Assembly: GCF_900156465.1 (NCBI RefSeq)
Contig: NZ_LT707064.1
Span: forward strand, 3,735,001 to 3,799,000
From: Pseudomonas sp. 7SR1
GTDB taxonomy: Bacteria > Pseudomonadota > Gammaproteobacteria > Pseudomonadales > Pseudomonadaceae
Reading direction: 5' to 3'
DNA length: 64,000 nucleotides
This document shows, in pieces, positions 1 to 11,989 of this stretch. Below the pieces are notes generated by a model, which made no database searches, had not been told where the DNA came from, and saw only the letters and a list, made by a program, of their open reading frames with translations. The translations under genes and the position numbers were made by a program. Positions within the stretch are counted from its first letter, which is position 1, and every line of letters starts with the position of its first letter.

Positions 1-406
1 TCTCGTACACCAGGTCCTGACGTTTGAAGTCGGCCATTTCGAAATCCGGCGTGAGCTGGATCGCGGTGGTCGGGCAGGCTTCTTCGCAAAGGCCGCAGAA
101 GATGCAACGCGAGAAGTTGATGCGGAAGAAGTCCGGGTACCAGCGACCGTCTTCGGTCTCGGCTTTCTGCAGCGAGATGCAGCCTACCGGGCAAGCCACG
201 GCGCACAGGTTGCAGGCCACGCAGCGTTCCTCGCCGTCGGGGTCGCGGGTCAGGACGATGCGGCCACGGTAGCGAGGTGCCAGGTAGACCGCTTCTTCGG
301 GGTATTGCAGGGTGTCGCGCTTGCGGAAGCCATGGCCGAAGATCATGACCAGGCTCCGCAGTTGGGTACCGGTACCCTTAACGATGTCGCCAATATATTT
401 GAACAT
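1..406 (-). CDS. nuoI: NADH-quinone oxidoreductase subunit I (partial)
   Basis: Peripheral-arm subunit of respiratory complex I that carries two [4Fe-4S] clusters (N6a and N6b) and passes electrons to NuoB. The first 135 codons are visible from the ATG at 406; the C-terminus lies beyond the left edge. Two classical ferredoxin motifs can be read, [15 protein letters not shown] and [12 protein letters not shown], and the N-terminus begins [11 protein letters not shown]. It is the last nuo gene visible here and starts 11 bases after the nuoH stop, so it belongs to the same transcript. The family is about 180 residues long, so roughly 45 residues should be missing. Identification is secure. Confidence 0.96.
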   Translation of the reverse strand, partial: MFKYIGDIVKGTGTQLRSLVMIFGHGFRKRDTLQYPEEAVYLAPRYRGRIVLTRDPDGEERCVACNLCAVACPVGCISLQKAETEDGRWYPDFFRINFSRCIFCGLCEEACPTTAIQLTPDFEMADFKRQDLVYE

Positions 407-417
407 GGGTCAAATCC

Positions 418-1425
418 TCACTGAACCGCGGCCGCAGGCGTGTTCAACAACACGATCGCAGCGGTCACCAGCAAATTGATCAGGGTCAGTGGCAGGCAGA
501 ATTTCCAGCTGAAGTCCATCACCTGGTCGTAGCGTGGGCGCGGGATCGAGGCGCGCAGCAGGACGAACAGCATGATGAAGAACGCGGTCTTCAGGGCGAA
601 CCACACGAAGGACAGTTGCGGCAGGATGCCGAACGGACCATGCCAGCCGCCGAAGAACAGCGTGACCAGCAGTGCCGAGATCAGGACGATGCCGATGTAT
701 TCACCGACGAAGAACATGCCCCATTTCATGCCGGCGTATTCGATGTGGTAACCATCGGCCAGTTCCTGTTCCGCTTCCGGCTGGTCGAAGGGGTGACGGT
801 GAGTCACGGCCACGCCAGCGACGAAGAACGTACAGAAGCCGAAGAACTGCGGAATGATGAACCACAGGTTCTGCGCCTGGTACTCGACGATGTCGCGCAT
901 GTTGAACGAACCGGCCTGGACCACGACGCCCATCAGCGCCAGGCCCATGAACACTTCGTAGGACACGGTCTGGGCCGAAGCACGCAGGCTGCCCAGCAGG
1001 GCGAACTTGTTGTTGCTCGACCAACCGGCGAACAGCACCGCATACACCGAAAGGCCGGCCATGGCGAAGAAGAACAGCAGGCCGATGTTCAGGTCCGCCA
1101 CGCCCCAGGTCGGGGTGATCGGGATGATCGCGAAGGCGATCAGCAAGGCGCTCATGGCCACCACCGGTGCCAGGGTGAAGATCACCTTGTCGGCGAACGG
1201 TGGCGTCCAGTCTTCCTTGAAGAACATTTTGACCATGTCGGCGGCGATCTGGAACATGCCGAACGGGCCGACGCGGTTCGGACCGTAGCGGTCCTGCCAC
1301 CAGCCCAGCAGGCGACGTTCGACGAAGCTCAGCAGTGCCCCGCAGACCACCACGGCCAGCAGGATCACGATGGCCTTGAGGACTGTCAGGATCACTTCGA
1401 TCACTTCAGGGGTGAACCAGCTCAT
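418..1425 (-). CDS. nuoH: NADH-quinone oxidoreductase subunit H
   Basis: Membrane subunit of complex I (335 aa) that contacts the peripheral arm and helps form the quinone-binding chamber and the first proton path. The protein is strongly hydrophobic, with about eight membrane helices, and carries the conserved cytoplasmic-loop signature [20 protein letters not shown] near residues 35-55. The acidic loop [19 protein letters not shown] near residue 210 is also typical of NuoH. Its ATG overlaps the end of nuoG by 4 bases, which suggests translational coupling. Length and motifs are normal. Confidence 0.98.
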   Translation of the reverse strand: MSWFTPEVIEVILTVLKAIVILLAVVVCGALLSFVERRLLGWWQDRYGPNRVGPFGMFQIAADMVKMFFKEDWTPPFADKVIFTLAPVVAMSALLIAFAIIPITPTWGVADLNIGLLFFFAMAGLSVYAVLFAGWSSNNKFALLGSLRASAQTVSYEVFMGLALMGVVVQAGSFNMRDIVEYQAQNLWFIIPQFFGFCTFFVAGVAVTHRHPFDQPEAEQELADGYHIEYAGMKWGMFFVGEYIGIVLISALLVTLFFGGWHGPFGILPQLSFVWFALKTAFFIMLFVLLRASIPRPRYDQVMDFSWKFCLPLTLINLLVTAAIVLLNTPAAAVQ

Positions 1426-4136
1426 TGCGCTGCCTCCTGCAGACCATCGACGGTCTTGCCGAACACCGCCGGTGGGATACCCGCCAGGCCGGCCGGCAGG
1501 GCCACCAGGCCGGCGCCCAGTTGCTCATTGATACGCAGCGGCAGGCGCAAGGTCTGGCCCGCGACGTTCAGGCTCAGCAGGGCGCCGTCGTTGACGCCCA
1601 GGCGATCGGCCTCCGATTTGGCCAGAGACACGTAGGCGGCCGGGATGCGTTCCTGTACCGGAGCGGCCTTGGAAGAGTTCTCTTCGCTGCCGAACAGGTG
1701 ATGGAACGGTACGACCTGCCAGGTGCCCGGGGCCGGATTGAAAGCGCGCGGTACATTGGCGAACCAGCCCAGGCCATCGCCCTGGCTTTCGATCAGGCGA
1801 GTGCCCGGATCGCCGGCACGCAGGTGACCACCGACCTCGTCCTGGAACTTGTTCCAGGCCTGGGGCGAGTTCCAGCCCGGCGACCAGGCGAACGGCACTT
1901 GCGAGCGCGGTTCGGCCGAGCCCGAGTAACCTTCCATCGAGAAGGCGAACGCGGTGTCCTTGTCCTGCGGGGTGCGCGGTTCGTGGACGCTGATGTTGGC
2001 GCGCATCGCGGTGCGGCCGGAATAACGCAGCGGTTCACGGGCCAGCTTCAAGCCCTTGATGCGGAACGAGGCGGACGGTGCGGCGTCGACGATGCCGGCC
2101 AGTTGAGCGGAGCTCGATGCGACTGCAGCCGTGACGTGGTCCAGTTGGGTCCAGTCGATCGGCTGGTTCAGCAGGGTGGCGCGCAGGGCATGCAGCCAGC
2201 GCCAGCCCTCGTGGACCAGGATGCTGGCGTCCAGGTATTGCGGGTCGAAGACCTGGAAGAAACGCTGGGCGCGACCTTCCTGGCTGACCAGCGTCCCGTC
2301 GCCTTCGGCGAAGCTCGCCGCCGGCAGCACCAGGTGGGCGCGGTCGGTGGTGGCGGTTTTCTGATGGTCGGCGACGATCACCACTTTCGCGGCATTCAAC
2401 GCGGCGTCCACCTTGGCCTTGTCGGTGCGGGTGAACAGGTCGTTCTCCAGCACCACGATGGCATCGGCGCTGCCGTCGATCACGGCTTGCAGCGCCGCGT
2501 CCACCGACTCGCCGCCGAGCATGGCCAGGCCGAGGCTGTTGGCTTCGGGCACCACCAGGCTGATGGAGCCGTTCTTTTCCCGCAGCTTGAGGGCCTTGGC
2601 GATGTTGGCGGCCGCTTCGATCAGGGCCTTGGAGCCCAGGGAGGTACCGGCGATGACCAGCGGACGCTTGGCCGCCAGCAGGGCGTCGGCGATGCGCTGT
2701 ACCAATGCGCCTGCTTCGCTGTCCAGGCCTTCGACGGCCGGGGCGCTGGCGTCCAGGGCGTGGGCCACGGCGAAACCGATGCGCGCCAGGTCGTCCGGAG
2801 CTGCATGGACGCATTCCTCGGCCACGTCATCGAGCTTGGTTTCGGCGAGGCTGGCGATGAACAGCGGGTTCAGCTCATGCTGGCCGATGTTCTTCACGGC
2901 AGCGTCGAGCCATGGCTGGACACGCATGGCGTCGGCCATCTCCTCGGCCTTGCCCTTGACCGACTGACGCAAGGCCAGGGCCATGCGGGCCGCGGTCTGG
3001 GTCAGGTCTTCACCGAGGACGAACACTGCGTCGTGGTCTTCGATGTCACGCATCGTCGGCACGGGCAGCGGGCTGTCCTTGAGCACTTGCAGCACCAGGC
3101 GGATGCGTTCCAGCTCGCCGGCTTCGATACCGCTGTAGAAGTGTTCGGTACCGACCAGCTCACGCAGCGCGTAGTTGCTTTCCAGGCTGGCCCGTGGCGA
3201 GCCGATGCCGACGATGTTGCGGCCGCGCAGCAGGTCGGCGGCCTTGTCCAGGGCTTCGTCCAGGCTCAGCTTGGTGCCGTCGGCCAGCAGCGGCTGGCGA
3301 GGGCGGTCCTTGCGGTTGACGTAGCCGTAGCCGAAACGGCCGCGGTCGCACAGGAAGTACTGGTTCACCGAACCGTTGTAGCGGTTTTCGATGCGACGCA
3401 GTTCGCCGTAGCGTTCGCCCGGGCTGATGTTGCAACCGCTGGAGCAGCCGTGGCAGATGCTTGGCGCGAACTGCATGTCCCACTTGCGGTTGTAGCGCTC
3501 GGAGTGGGTCTTGTCGGTGAACACACCGGTCGGGCAGACCTCGGTGAGGTTGCCGGAGAATTCGCTTTCCAGGGTGCCGTCTTCGACGCGACCGAAGTAC
3601 ACGTTGTCGTGGGCGCCGAACACGCCCAGGTCGGTGCCGCCGGCGTAGTCCTTGTAGAAGCGCACGCAGCGGTAGCAGGCGATGCAACGGTTCATCTCAT
3701 GGGAAATGAACGGGCCCAGCTGCTGGTTCTGGTGGGTGCGCTTCTTGAAGCGATAACGGCGCTCGTTGTGACCGGTCATCACGGTCATGTCCTGCAAGTG
3801 GCAGTGACCACCTTCCTCGCAGACCGGGCAGTCGTGCGGGTGGTTGGTCATCAGCCATTCGACGACACTGGCGCGGAACGCCTTGGATTCCTCATCGTCG
3901 ATGGAGATCCAGGTGTTGTCGGTGGCAGGGGTCATGCAGGACATGACGATGCGACCACGGGTGTCGTTCTCGTCGGTGTACTGCTTGACTGCGCACTGGC
4001 GGCAGGCCCCGACGCTACCAAGCGCGGGGTGCCAGCAGAAATAAGGGATGTCGAGGCCTAGCGACAGACATGCCTGTAACAGGTTGTCTGCCCCATCGAC
4101 TTCGAGCGCTTTGCCGTCTACGTGGATAGTGGCCAT
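1422..4136 (-). CDS. nuoG: NADH-quinone oxidoreductase subunit G
   Basis: Large iron-sulfur subunit of complex I (904 aa). The N-terminal [2Fe-2S] domain uses C34, C45, C48 and C67. The following cluster has the H101/C103/C106/C112 set, and a further [4Fe-4S] site uses C151, C154, C157 and C201. A fourth set, C228, C231, C235 and C263 (CxxCxxxCx27C), matches the off-pathway cluster N7, which is present in only some bacteria such as E. coli. The rest is a molybdopterin-oxidoreductase-like domain without an expected cofactor role. The start is the ATG at 4136. A 138-base gap holding a strong hairpin separates it from nuoF, the largest break within the operon. Confidence 0.97.
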   Translation of the reverse strand: MATIHVDGKALEVDGADNLLQACLSLGLDIPYFCWHPALGSVGACRQCAVKQYTDENDTRGRIVMSCMTPATDNTWISIDDEESKAFRASVVEWLMTNHPHDCPVCEEGGHCHLQDMTVMTGHNERRYRFKKRTHQNQQLGPFISHEMNRCIACYRCVRFYKDYAGGTDLGVFGAHDNVYFGRVEDGTLESEFSGNLTEVCPTGVFTDKTHSERYNRKWDMQFAPSICHGCSSGCNISPGERYGELRRIENRYNGSVNQYFLCDRGRFGYGYVNRKDRPRQPLLADGTKLSLDEALDKAADLLRGRNIVGIGSPRASLESNYALRELVGTEHFYSGIEAGELERIRLVLQVLKDSPLPVPTMRDIEDHDAVFVLGEDLTQTAARMALALRQSVKGKAEEMADAMRVQPWLDAAVKNIGQHELNPLFIASLAETKLDDVAEECVHAAPDDLARIGFAVAHALDASAPAVEGLDSEAGALVQRIADALLAAKRPLVIAGTSLGSKALIEAAANIAKALKLREKNGSISLVVPEANSLGLAMLGGESVDAALQAVIDGSADAIVVLENDLFTRTDKAKVDAALNAAKVVIVADHQKTATTDRAHLVLPAASFAEGDGTLVSQEGRAQRFFQVFDPQYLDASILVHEGWRWLHALRATLLNQPIDWTQLDHVTAAVASSSAQLAGIVDAAPSASFRIKGLKLAREPLRYSGRTAMRANISVHEPRTPQDKDTAFAFSMEGYSGSAEPRSQVPFAWSPGWNSPQAWNKFQDEVGGHLRAGDPGTRLIESQGDGLGWFANVPRAFNPAPGTWQVVPFHHLFGSEENSSKAAPVQERIPAAYVSLAKSEADRLGVNDGALLSLNVAGQTLRLPLRINEQLGAGLVALPAGLAGIPPAVFGKTVDGLQEAAQ

Positions 4137-4235
4137 GGTTCAAAGTTCTTCGTTGGCCCGGTGTCAGCGGGCGTGGCTAATGGAATCTTGTCGTTCGTCC
4201 GAGTCCAAACAGCCCAGGAGGCGTCATCGGACGAA

Positions 4236-4263
4236 AAGGCGAAGGGCACGGACCCTTCGCCTT
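4236..4263 (-). terminator. hairpin between nuoF and nuoG (attenuator or mRNA-processing signal)
   Basis: An 11-bp perfect stem (4236-4246 with 4253-4263) closes a 6-base loop. Read on the minus strand, the direction of nuo transcription, it ends CCTTTTCG, so it has only a short T run. It sits 12 bases after the nuoF stop and about 100 bases before nuoG. nuoG lacks its own obvious promoter and is essential to the complex, so I read this as a partial terminator or an RNA-stability element rather than a full stop. Confidence 0.6.
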
Positions 4264-4274
4264 CTTAAGCGTTG

Positions 4275-5633
4275 TTACGCGCCGACCATGGTCGGCGTGA
4301 CCACCTGATTGAGATCGCCGGCGCGGGTTGGCGCGATGCCGGCCTCGAATTCAGGGCGGAAGTACTTGATCGCGCTGCCCAGCGGTTCCACGGCACCCGG
4401 TGCGTGGGCACAGAAGGTCTTGCCCGGGCCGAGGAAACCCACCAGGCCCAGCAGGGTCTCGATGTCGCCGGCCTGGCCTTCGCCATTCTCGATGGCCCGC
4501 AACAACTTGACGCTCCATGGCAGGCCATCGCGGCAAGGGGTGCAGAAGCCGCACGACTCACGAGCGAAGAACTCTTCCATGTTGCGCAGCAGCGAAACCA
4601 TGCTGACGCTGTCGTCCACCGCCATGGCCAGGCCGGTACCCATGCGGGTCCCGACCTTGGCGATGCCGCCGGCATACATCTGCGCGTCCAGGTGTTCGGG
4701 CAGCAGGAAGCCGGTACCGGCACCGCCGGGCTGCCAGCACTTGAGCTTGTAGCCGTCGCGCATGCCGCCGGCGTAGTCCTCGAACAGCTCGCGGCCGGTG
4801 ATGCCGAAGGGCAGCTCCCACAGGCCGGGGTTCTTGACCTTGCCGGAGAAGCCCATGAGCTTGGTGCCCATGTCTTCGCTGCCGTCGCGGGCCAGGGATT
4901 TGTACCAGTCCACGCCGTCGGCGATGATCGCCGGCACGTTGCACAGGGTCTCGACGTTGTTCACGCAGGTCGGCTTGCCCCACACGCCCACGGCGGCAGG
5001 GAAGGGCGGCTTGGAGCGCGGGTTGGCGCGGCGTCCTTCCAGGGAGTTGATCAGTGCGGTTTCTTCACCGCAGATATAACGCCCGGCGCCCGTGTGGACG
5101 AACAGCTCGAAATCGAAGCCGCTGCCCAGGATGTTCTTGCCCAGCAGGCCCGCGGCCTTGGCTTCTTCCACGGCACGGTTCAGGTGCCTGGCGGCGGTGG
5201 TGTATTCGCCGCGCAGGAAGATATAGCCGCGGTAGGTCTTCAGCGCCCGGGCGCTGATGAGCATGCCTTCGATCAGCAGATGGGGCAGTTGCTCCATCAG
5301 CATGCGGTCCTTCCAGGTGTTGGGCTCCATCTCATCCGCGTTGCACAGCAGGTAGCGGATATTGATGGATTCGTCCTTGGGCATCAGTCCCCACTTCACG
5401 CCGGTAGGGAAGCCCGCGCCGCCGCGGCCCTTGAGGCCCGAGTCCTTCACGGTCTGGACGATGTCGTCCTGGCCCATGTCGGTGAAGGCCTTGCGCGCGG
5501 CGGCATAGCCGTTCTTGGCCTGGTATTCGTCCAGCCAGACCGGCTCGCCGTCGTCACGCAGGCGCCAGGTCAGGGGGTGGGTTTCGGCCGAACGCTGGAT
5601 GCGGTTGGCGGGCCCGAAGGAAGTCAGGGTCAT
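4275..5633 (-). CDS. nuoF: NADH-quinone oxidoreductase subunit F
   Basis: NADH-oxidising flavoprotein of complex I (452 aa). It binds FMN and NADH and holds cluster N3. The glycine-rich NADH/FMN segment [10 protein letters not shown] is at residues 69-78, and the second conserved segment, [13 protein letters not shown], is near 182. The [4Fe-4S] ligands C361, C364 and C367 (CGFCTPC) and C408 are all present. The ATG overlaps the nuoE stop by 4 bases, indicating coupled translation. Length is typical for the family. The gene is followed by the hairpin at 4236-4263. Confidence 0.98.
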   Translation of the reverse strand: MTLTSFGPANRIQRSAETHPLTWRLRDDGEPVWLDEYQAKNGYAAARKAFTDMGQDDIVQTVKDSGLKGRGGAGFPTGVKWGLMPKDESINIRYLLCNADEMEPNTWKDRMLMEQLPHLLIEGMLISARALKTYRGYIFLRGEYTTAARHLNRAVEEAKAAGLLGKNILGSGFDFELFVHTGAGRYICGEETALINSLEGRRANPRSKPPFPAAVGVWGKPTCVNNVETLCNVPAIIADGVDWYKSLARDGSEDMGTKLMGFSGKVKNPGLWELPFGITGRELFEDYAGGMRDGYKLKCWQPGGAGTGFLLPEHLDAQMYAGGIAKVGTRMGTGLAMAVDDSVSMVSLLRNMEEFFARESCGFCTPCRDGLPWSVKLLRAIENGEGQAGDIETLLGLVGFLGPGKTFCAHAPGAVEPLGSAIKYFRPEFEAGIAPTRAGDLNQVVTPTMVGA

Positions 5634-6127
5634 ACGTAGCCCTCCAGCAGTTTGGCAACGCCGGCTGGCGTAACGTCACCGAAGGTGTCGTCGTCGATCA
5701 TCAGTGCCGGGGCCTTGTCGCAGTTGCCCAGGCAGCACACCGGCAGCAGGGTGAAGCGGCCGTCGGCAGTGGTCTGGCCCAGGCCGATGCCCAGTTTGCT
5801 CTGCAGCTCGCCGACCACCGACTCGTGGCCGCCGATGTAGCAGACCATGCTGTCGCAGACGCGAATGATGTGGCGGCCCACCGGCTGGCGGAAGATCTGG
5901 CTGTAGAAGGTGGCGACGCCTTCGACGTCGCTGGCCGGAATGCCGAGGATCTCGCCGATGGCGTAGAGCGCGCCATCGGGTACCCAGCCACGTTCCTTCT
6001 GGACGATCTTGAGGGCTTCGATAGACGCCGCGCGCGGGTCTTCGTAGTGATGCAGCTCGTGCTCGATGGCCGAGCGCTCGGTTTCGCTCAGGGCGAAACG
6101 GTCTGTCTGGATAAGCGTGCTGTTCAT
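5630..6127 (-). CDS. nuoE: NADH-quinone oxidoreductase subunit E
   Basis: Small 24-kDa-type subunit of the NADH dehydrogenase module of complex I (165 aa), with a thioredoxin-fold [2Fe-2S] domain (cluster N1a). The four ligands are visible as C91 and C96 (CDSMVC) and C132 and C136 (CLGNC). The N-terminal third is helical and packs on NuoF in known structures. The gene overlaps nuoF by 4 bases and starts two bases after the nuoCD stop, which keeps the NADH module genes tightly linked. The start ATG at 6127 gives the usual family length. Confidence 0.98.
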   Translation of the reverse strand: MNSTLIQTDRFALSETERSAIEHELHHYEDPRAASIEALKIVQKERGWVPDGALYAIGEILGIPASDVEGVATFYSQIFRQPVGRHIIRVCDSMVCYIGGHESVVGELQSKLGIGLGQTTADGRFTLLPVCCLGNCDKAPALMIDDDTFGDVTPAGVAKLLEGYV

Positions 6128-6129
6128 GC

Positions 6130-7920
<1,791 letters not shown>

Positions 7921-7986
7921 TTATCGCTTTCGGTCAACGTAAAGAATGAAGCCAGTTTCTCGTTTCTTGTACGGAACAGAGCTGGA

Positions 7987-8667
7987 TCAGACTTCGTCGG
8001 GGCTGCGCAGGTTGGTGACTGCGATTCGCTGTTCGCGGCGCTCGGCCTTTTGCGACGGCATGTCGGCGCGGTAGACGCCTTGATCGCCGACGACCCAGGA
8101 AAGCGGGCGACGTTCCTGTCCGATGGATTCCTGCAGCAGCATCAGGCCTTGCAGGAACGCTTCGGGACGAGGCGGGCAGCCGGGCACGTAGACATCCACC
8201 GGGAGGAACTTGTCGACTCCCTGAACCACGGAATAGATGTCATACATGCCACCGGAGTTGGCACAGGCGCCCATGGAAATGACCCACTTGGGTTCCAGCA
8301 TCTGCTCATACAGGCGCTGGATGATGGGGGCCATCTTCAGGAACGGCGTACCGGCGATAACCATGAAGTCCGCCTGGCGCGGCGATGCCCGGATTACCTC
8401 GGCGCCGAAGCGCGCGATGTCGTGGGGCGCCGTGAAGGCGGTGGTCATTTCCACGTAGCAGCACGAAAGGCCGAAGTTGTACGGCCACAGGGAGTTCTTG
8501 CGACCCCAGTTGACCGTGCTGTTCAGCACGTCTTCGAGCTTGCCCATGAAGATATTCTTGTGGACTTGATCTTCTAACGGATCGGCGACGGTTTCCCGCT
8601 TGCCGATCGGATACTGCTCGTTAGGAGCATCGGGGTCGATCCTGGTGAGATTGTATTGCATTGCCAA
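7987..8667 (-). CDS. nuoB: NADH-quinone oxidoreductase subunit B
   Basis: Complex I subunit (226 aa) that carries the terminal [4Fe-4S] cluster N2, the electron donor to quinone. The unusual adjacent cysteine pair C69-C70 (GLSCCYVEM) and the two further ligands C135 (GACANSGG) and C164 ([10 protein letters not shown]) are all present. Compared with minimal NuoB proteins it has an extended C-terminal tail after residue 180, common in gamma-proteobacteria. It starts four bases after the nuoA stop. Identification is unambiguous. Confidence 0.98.
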   Translation of the reverse strand: MAMQYNLTRIDPDAPNEQYPIGKRETVADPLEDQVHKNIFMGKLEDVLNSTVNWGRKNSLWPYNFGLSCCYVEMTTAFTAPHDIARFGAEVIRASPRQADFMVIAGTPFLKMAPIIQRLYEQMLEPKWVISMGACANSGGMYDIYSVVQGVDKFLPVDVYVPGCPPRPEAFLQGLMLLQESIGQERRPLSWVVGDQGVYRADMPSQKAERREQRIAVTNLRSPDEV

Positions 8668-8671
8668 AGCC

Positions 8672-9085
8672 TCATTGTTTCAGCTTCGCTTGCCGCTTGC
8701 GCCGAGCTTCCGGAGCCCAATCAAGTGCCCCCACCCGGTAAAGGTAGACAAGACCTGCCAACAGAATTGCTATGAAAACGAGAGCTTCGACGAATCCGGT
8801 CCAGCCGCTTTCGCGGACGGACACAGACCAGGCAAAGAGAAAGAGGGCTTCGATATCGAAGATCACGAAGAGCATCGCGACCAGATAGAATTTGGCTGAG
8901 AGCCGCAAGCGGGCGCCACCGGTAGGCAGCATGCCGGACTCGAACGGTTCATTTTTGCTGCGTCCCCAGGCTTTTGACCCGAGGAGGCTGGAGACGCCGA
9001 GCATGAAGGCGCACAGGCCGACGACACCCAGAAGGAAAATGGCAAAGCCCCAGTTGTGGGCCATGAGTCCTGTCGCTTCGGGCAT
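8672..9085 (-). CDS. nuoA: NADH-quinone oxidoreductase subunit A
   Basis: Membrane subunit A of complex I (137 aa) with three predicted membrane helices and the conserved acidic segment [11 protein letters not shown] near residue 87. It is the first gene of the nuo operon. An in-frame upstream start at 9160 exists, but the ATG at 9085 is preferred: it gives the N-terminus [13 protein letters not shown] expected for pseudomonads and is preceded at about 7 bases by an AAGGA ribosome site. The upstream extension would add an unlikely leader. Candidate promoter elements lie about 90-115 bases upstream. Confidence 0.96.
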   Translation of the reverse strand: MPEATGLMAHNWGFAIFLLGVVGLCAFMLGVSSLLGSKAWGRSKNEPFESGMLPTGGARLRLSAKFYLVAMLFVIFDIEALFLFAWSVSVRESGWTGFVEALVFIAILLAGLVYLYRVGALDWAPEARRKRQAKLKQ

Positions 9086-9172
9086 GCTGGAAATCCTTAA
9101 CAGAGAGCAAAGGTCTCTGAGCTTGAAAAGAAATAACGCAGTGACGATATGTCGCAGCAATCAATCGCGGTG

Positions 9173-9201
9173 ATTTTATGGCTAAACACCGGGCAAGTAA
9201 A
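9173..9201 (-). promoter_or_regulatory. candidate sigma-70 promoter of the nuo operon
   Basis: On the minus strand, TTTACT (-35, 9196-9201) and TAAAAT (-10, 9173-9178) are separated by exactly 17 bases. Transcription would begin near 9166 and give an untranslated leader of about 80 bases before nuoA. Both hexamers deviate from consensus, so this is a sequence-based suggestion only. Confidence 0.4.
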
Positions 9202-9337
9202 ATTCAGATCACGAAATTATTTATTGGAATAAGGACATGGCGCACCTCCAGGGCCGCGCGGCCCCGGCCCGACGGGCATTGGCCGGCTATTGAACAATAA
9301 TATTTCGTGCGGAATGCAACAATGATAACGACTTCCA

Positions 9338-9356
9338 AATGATAATTATTGTTATC
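9338..9356. promoter_or_regulatory. Fur-box-like site
   Basis: The 19 bases aatgataattattgttatc match the classical Fur consensus at 13 of 19 positions and include overlapping GATAAT-type hexamers. A further GATAAC unit lies 15 bases to the left at 9324-9329. It stands in the long gap between nuoA and the chemoreceptor gene, about 250 bases upstream of nuoA and 600 upstream of the receptor. No obvious iron-uptake gene adjoins it, so its target is unclear. The stretch is distinctly A+T-rich compared with its surroundings. Confidence 0.5.
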
Positions 9357-9564
9357 TGTATTGCGCCCTCCATGTGCACTTAAAGTCGTGTCGAGGGGAG
9401 CTGTCTTAATCGTCGCTACTGCAATTGTCAGCGTCGGACGTTTTACTCCTTTTCCGACCGCCCAATACTGCGTTCGATCAATTTTTCTATCGTTGCGCTG
9501 AAGTTTCTGCTGAGGTTTCCGTAAAGGAGGGCCGCTGGCGCTCAAGGCTGCATGGGGCACTGCT

Positions 9565-9655
9565 CCTGTGGAGGCCAGGCTTGGCCGCGATGCCAGCAAA
9601 TGAGTCCCGAGGCAGACTGTCTTGCGTCCAGCGCGGCCAAGCCTGGCTCCACAGG
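9565..9655. repeat. REP-like inverted pair
   Basis: Two facing copies of an imperfect palindrome (9565-9588 and 9632-9655) form a 23-24 base inverted repeat around a 43-base spacer. The outer scaffold CTGTGG...CGCGATG resembles the other REP elements in this window, but the core is GCCAGGCTTGGC instead of GAGCTTGCTC. The remainder of the 9086-9960 gap shows no gene I can support. Confidence 0.75.
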
Positions 9656-9960
9656 GGCAGGCTTGTTCCTAAGCGTAGGCCGCTTCCAGGAAAACGAGTG
9701 AAAAAAAGGAGCGACGGATCGATGTCCGGCAATCCAGTCCATCCTGGAGCCTGTGACCCGGGGAGGATGCGCATGAGCGATGCCGCTGCTCGAAAAAATC
9801 GGCAGGGGTCGGAGACGGAAGTCTTGAAGGAGTGATATCAAATGGCTATCTTTGCGGTTCATTCATCTAATCATCTATATCAATGCTGGTTAGACATGCC
9901 TCTTCATAGATAGCTGCGTCAGTTTTCATCGTTCGCGGCTGGGATTACTCAAGGAATGTC

Positions 9961-11883
9961 ATGAAGTCTCCGATCGCGAATATGAGCGTTATGCTCAAGC
10001 TGGCTTTGGGTTTTGCCGTTGTGCTGTTTCTGACCGCCATCCTCGCCGCGACCGGCTGGTTCAGCTTGGGCAAGATGATCGAGCGTGCGGACCGGATGTC
10101 GAGCATTGCCGAGTTCGGCGACCGTCTGGACCATCTGCGCAGGGCTCGATTCCAATATCAGTTGGACAAGGGCGATGAGCAGAAAGGGGCATTGATCCAG
10201 GCGTCGCTGGAGCAGCTTGTCGCCAAGGAGAAAAGCCTGGCAAAAGAGCTGAGAAAACCGGAAAACCTGAAGAAGCTCGCCTTGATCGAGCAGGCCAGCG
10301 CGCAGTATCAGCGGGCACTGGATACCATGCGCGAGGCCTATCGCAATGACGCCGCCATGCGCAAGGAGATGGGGACCAACGCGGTCAAAGGCGCCGCGCT
10401 GATTGCCAAGGTCATCAGTGATGTGGAAGCCATGCCCGTCTCGGACGAGCGCCGCTTCGACCTGTACAGGGTGATCCTCAAGGTCAAGGAGGACGTGGCC
10501 CTGGTGCGTTATGAAGTGCGTGGCTATACCGGCAATCCCAACAGCGCCACCGAACAGGCCGCCACCCGCCAGCTTGAAAATGCGTTCAAGAGCATCGACA
10601 CCCTCAACAGCGCTTTCGGCCCCGCCTATGCCGATACCATCAAGCAACTGGAAACCGCGCTGATCGCTTACCGCCAATCGGTGCAGAACTTCACCGCCAG
10701 CAACCAGGCCATTGGCAAGGCTGTGCAGGAAACCGTCGACCTGGGTGAAACCATCACCCGCCTGACGGATGAAATGTATGCCAGCCAGTTGGCCTACCTG
10801 GATGAAGAAAGCACCCGTTCGCGGATCCTGCAGTTGAGCTGTACTGCATTGGCGATACTGTTGGGGATTCTTGCGGCCGTGATCATCACGCGCCAGATTA
10901 CCCGGCCGTTGCAGGACACGCTGGCAGTGGTTGATCGCATCGCGGCAGGTGACCTCACCCAAGACATGGTCGTGACCCGTGGTGATGAGCTGGGTGCCTT
11001 GCAGCAAGGTATCCAGCGCATGGGCGTTACGTTGCGCGACCTGATCGGCGGCATCCGGGATGGCGTCACCCAGATCGCCAGCGCCGCCGAAGAGCTGTCG
11101 GCTGTCACCGAGCAGACCAGTGCCGGGGTCAATAGCCAGAAGACCGAGACTGACCAGGTGGCCACTGCCATGCACGAAATGTCGGCGACGGTGCATGAAG
11201 TCGCGCGCAATGCCGAACAGGCTTGCGCAGCCGCGTCGGAGGCCGACGCACAGGCCCGTATCGGCGACGAGGTGGTCGCGCAAGCCATCGTCCAGATCGA
11301 GCGTTTGGCCGGCGAAGTCGGGCGCTCCGTCGAAGCCATGAACGAGTTGGAGCAGGAAAGCGGGCGCATCGGCAAGATCATGGACGTGATCAGGGCGGTG
11401 GCCGAGCAGACCAACCTGCTGGCCCTCAATGCGGCCATCGAGGCCGCTCGCGCCGGTGACGCCGGGCGTGGCTTTGCCGTGGTCGCCGACGAAGTGCGCG
11501 GGCTGGCCCAGCGTACCCAGCAGTCCACCGAAGAGATTGAAAGCCTGGTGGCGGGCATGCAGAACGGCACGCGCCAGGTCTCGAATATCATGCGAAACAG
11601 CCGTGAACTGACTGACAGCAGCGTGGAATTGGCCGGTAAGGCTGGCACCTCCCTGGGCAATATCACCCAGGCTGTTTCCGGCATCCAGGCCATGAACCAG
11701 CAGATTGCCGCCGCCGCGGTGCAACAGAGTTCGGTGGCCGAGGACATCAGTCGCAGTATCTTGAGCGTGCGCGATGTCTCCGAGCAGACCGCCTCGGCCA
11801 GCGAGGAAACCGCAGCCTCCAGCATCGAACTGGCGCGCCTGGGGAACCAGTTGCAGCAACTGGTGAGCCATTTCAAAGTGTGA
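9961..11883 (+). CDS. methyl-accepting chemotaxis protein
   Basis: Transmembrane chemoreceptor (640 aa). A first membrane helix spans about residues 11-31 and a second about 287-310. Between them is a periplasmic, largely helical sensor of about 250 residues. Its size and helical character fit the helical bimodular (HBM) class, whose characterised Pseudomonas members sense TCA-cycle acids; that ligand class is an inference here. A HAMP domain follows (about 311-365), then the signalling domain with the highly conserved hairpin tip [20 protein letters not shown]. It lies on the plus strand, convergent with aceA. An AAGGA site precedes the ATG. Confidence 0.93.
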   Translation: MKSPIANMSVMLKLALGFAVVLFLTAILAATGWFSLGKMIERADRMSSIAEFGDRLDHLRRARFQYQLDKGDEQKGALIQASLEQLVAKEKSLAKELRKPENLKKLALIEQASAQYQRALDTMREAYRNDAAMRKEMGTNAVKGAALIAKVISDVEAMPVSDERRFDLYRVILKVKEDVALVRYEVRGYTGNPNSATEQAATRQLENAFKSIDTLNSAFGPAYADTIKQLETALIAYRQSVQNFTASNQAIGKAVQETVDLGETITRLTDEMYASQLAYLDEESTRSRILQLSCTALAILLGILAAVIITRQITRPLQDTLAVVDRIAAGDLTQDMVVTRGDELGALQQGIQRMGVTLRDLIGGIRDGVTQIASAAEELSAVTEQTSAGVNSQKTETDQVATAMHEMSATVHEVARNAEQACAAASEADAQARIGDEVVAQAIVQIERLAGEVGRSVEAMNELEQESGRIGKIMDVIRAVAEQTNLLALNAAIEAARAGDAGRGFAVVADEVRGLAQRTQQSTEEIESLVAGMQNGTRQVSNIMRNSRELTDSSVELAGKAGTSLGNITQAVSGIQAMNQQIAAAAVQQSSVAEDISRSILSVRDVSEQTASASEETAASSIELARLGNQLQQLVSHFKV

Positions 11884-11907
11884 AAACAGCGCAAAGCCGG
11901 CGAAAAA

Positions 11908-11930
11908 AAGCCCCGAACCAGTCGGGGCTT
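11908..11930 (-). terminator. intrinsic terminator of aceA
   Basis: A 9-bp stem (11908-11916 with 11922-11930) with a 5-base loop is followed on the minus strand by a run of seven T, a good rho-independent terminator for aceA. On the plus strand no T run follows, so it serves the chemoreceptor gene poorly. Confidence 0.85.
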
Positions 11931-11989
11931 CAGATTGGCGGCCTTGCGGTTAGCTTTGACTCGGTCCGCAAGGGCCGTTTAACGATGGA

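Noticed and set aside
1425-4061. Long open frame on the plus strand opposite nuoG (878 codons)
   Set aside because: It is fully antisense to a gene with intact cluster motifs; high G+C codon use opens the opposite frame. The translation has no recognisable domain and is His/Gln/Ala-rich.
9425-9835. Open frame of 136 codons on the plus strand upstream of the chemoreceptor
   Set aside because: It runs through the REP pair, has no ribosome site and reads as Arg-rich noise.
9949-11871. Open frame of 640 codons antisense to the chemoreceptor gene
   Set aside because: It has the same length as the real gene by frame mirroring; the sense strand has HAMP and signalling signatures.
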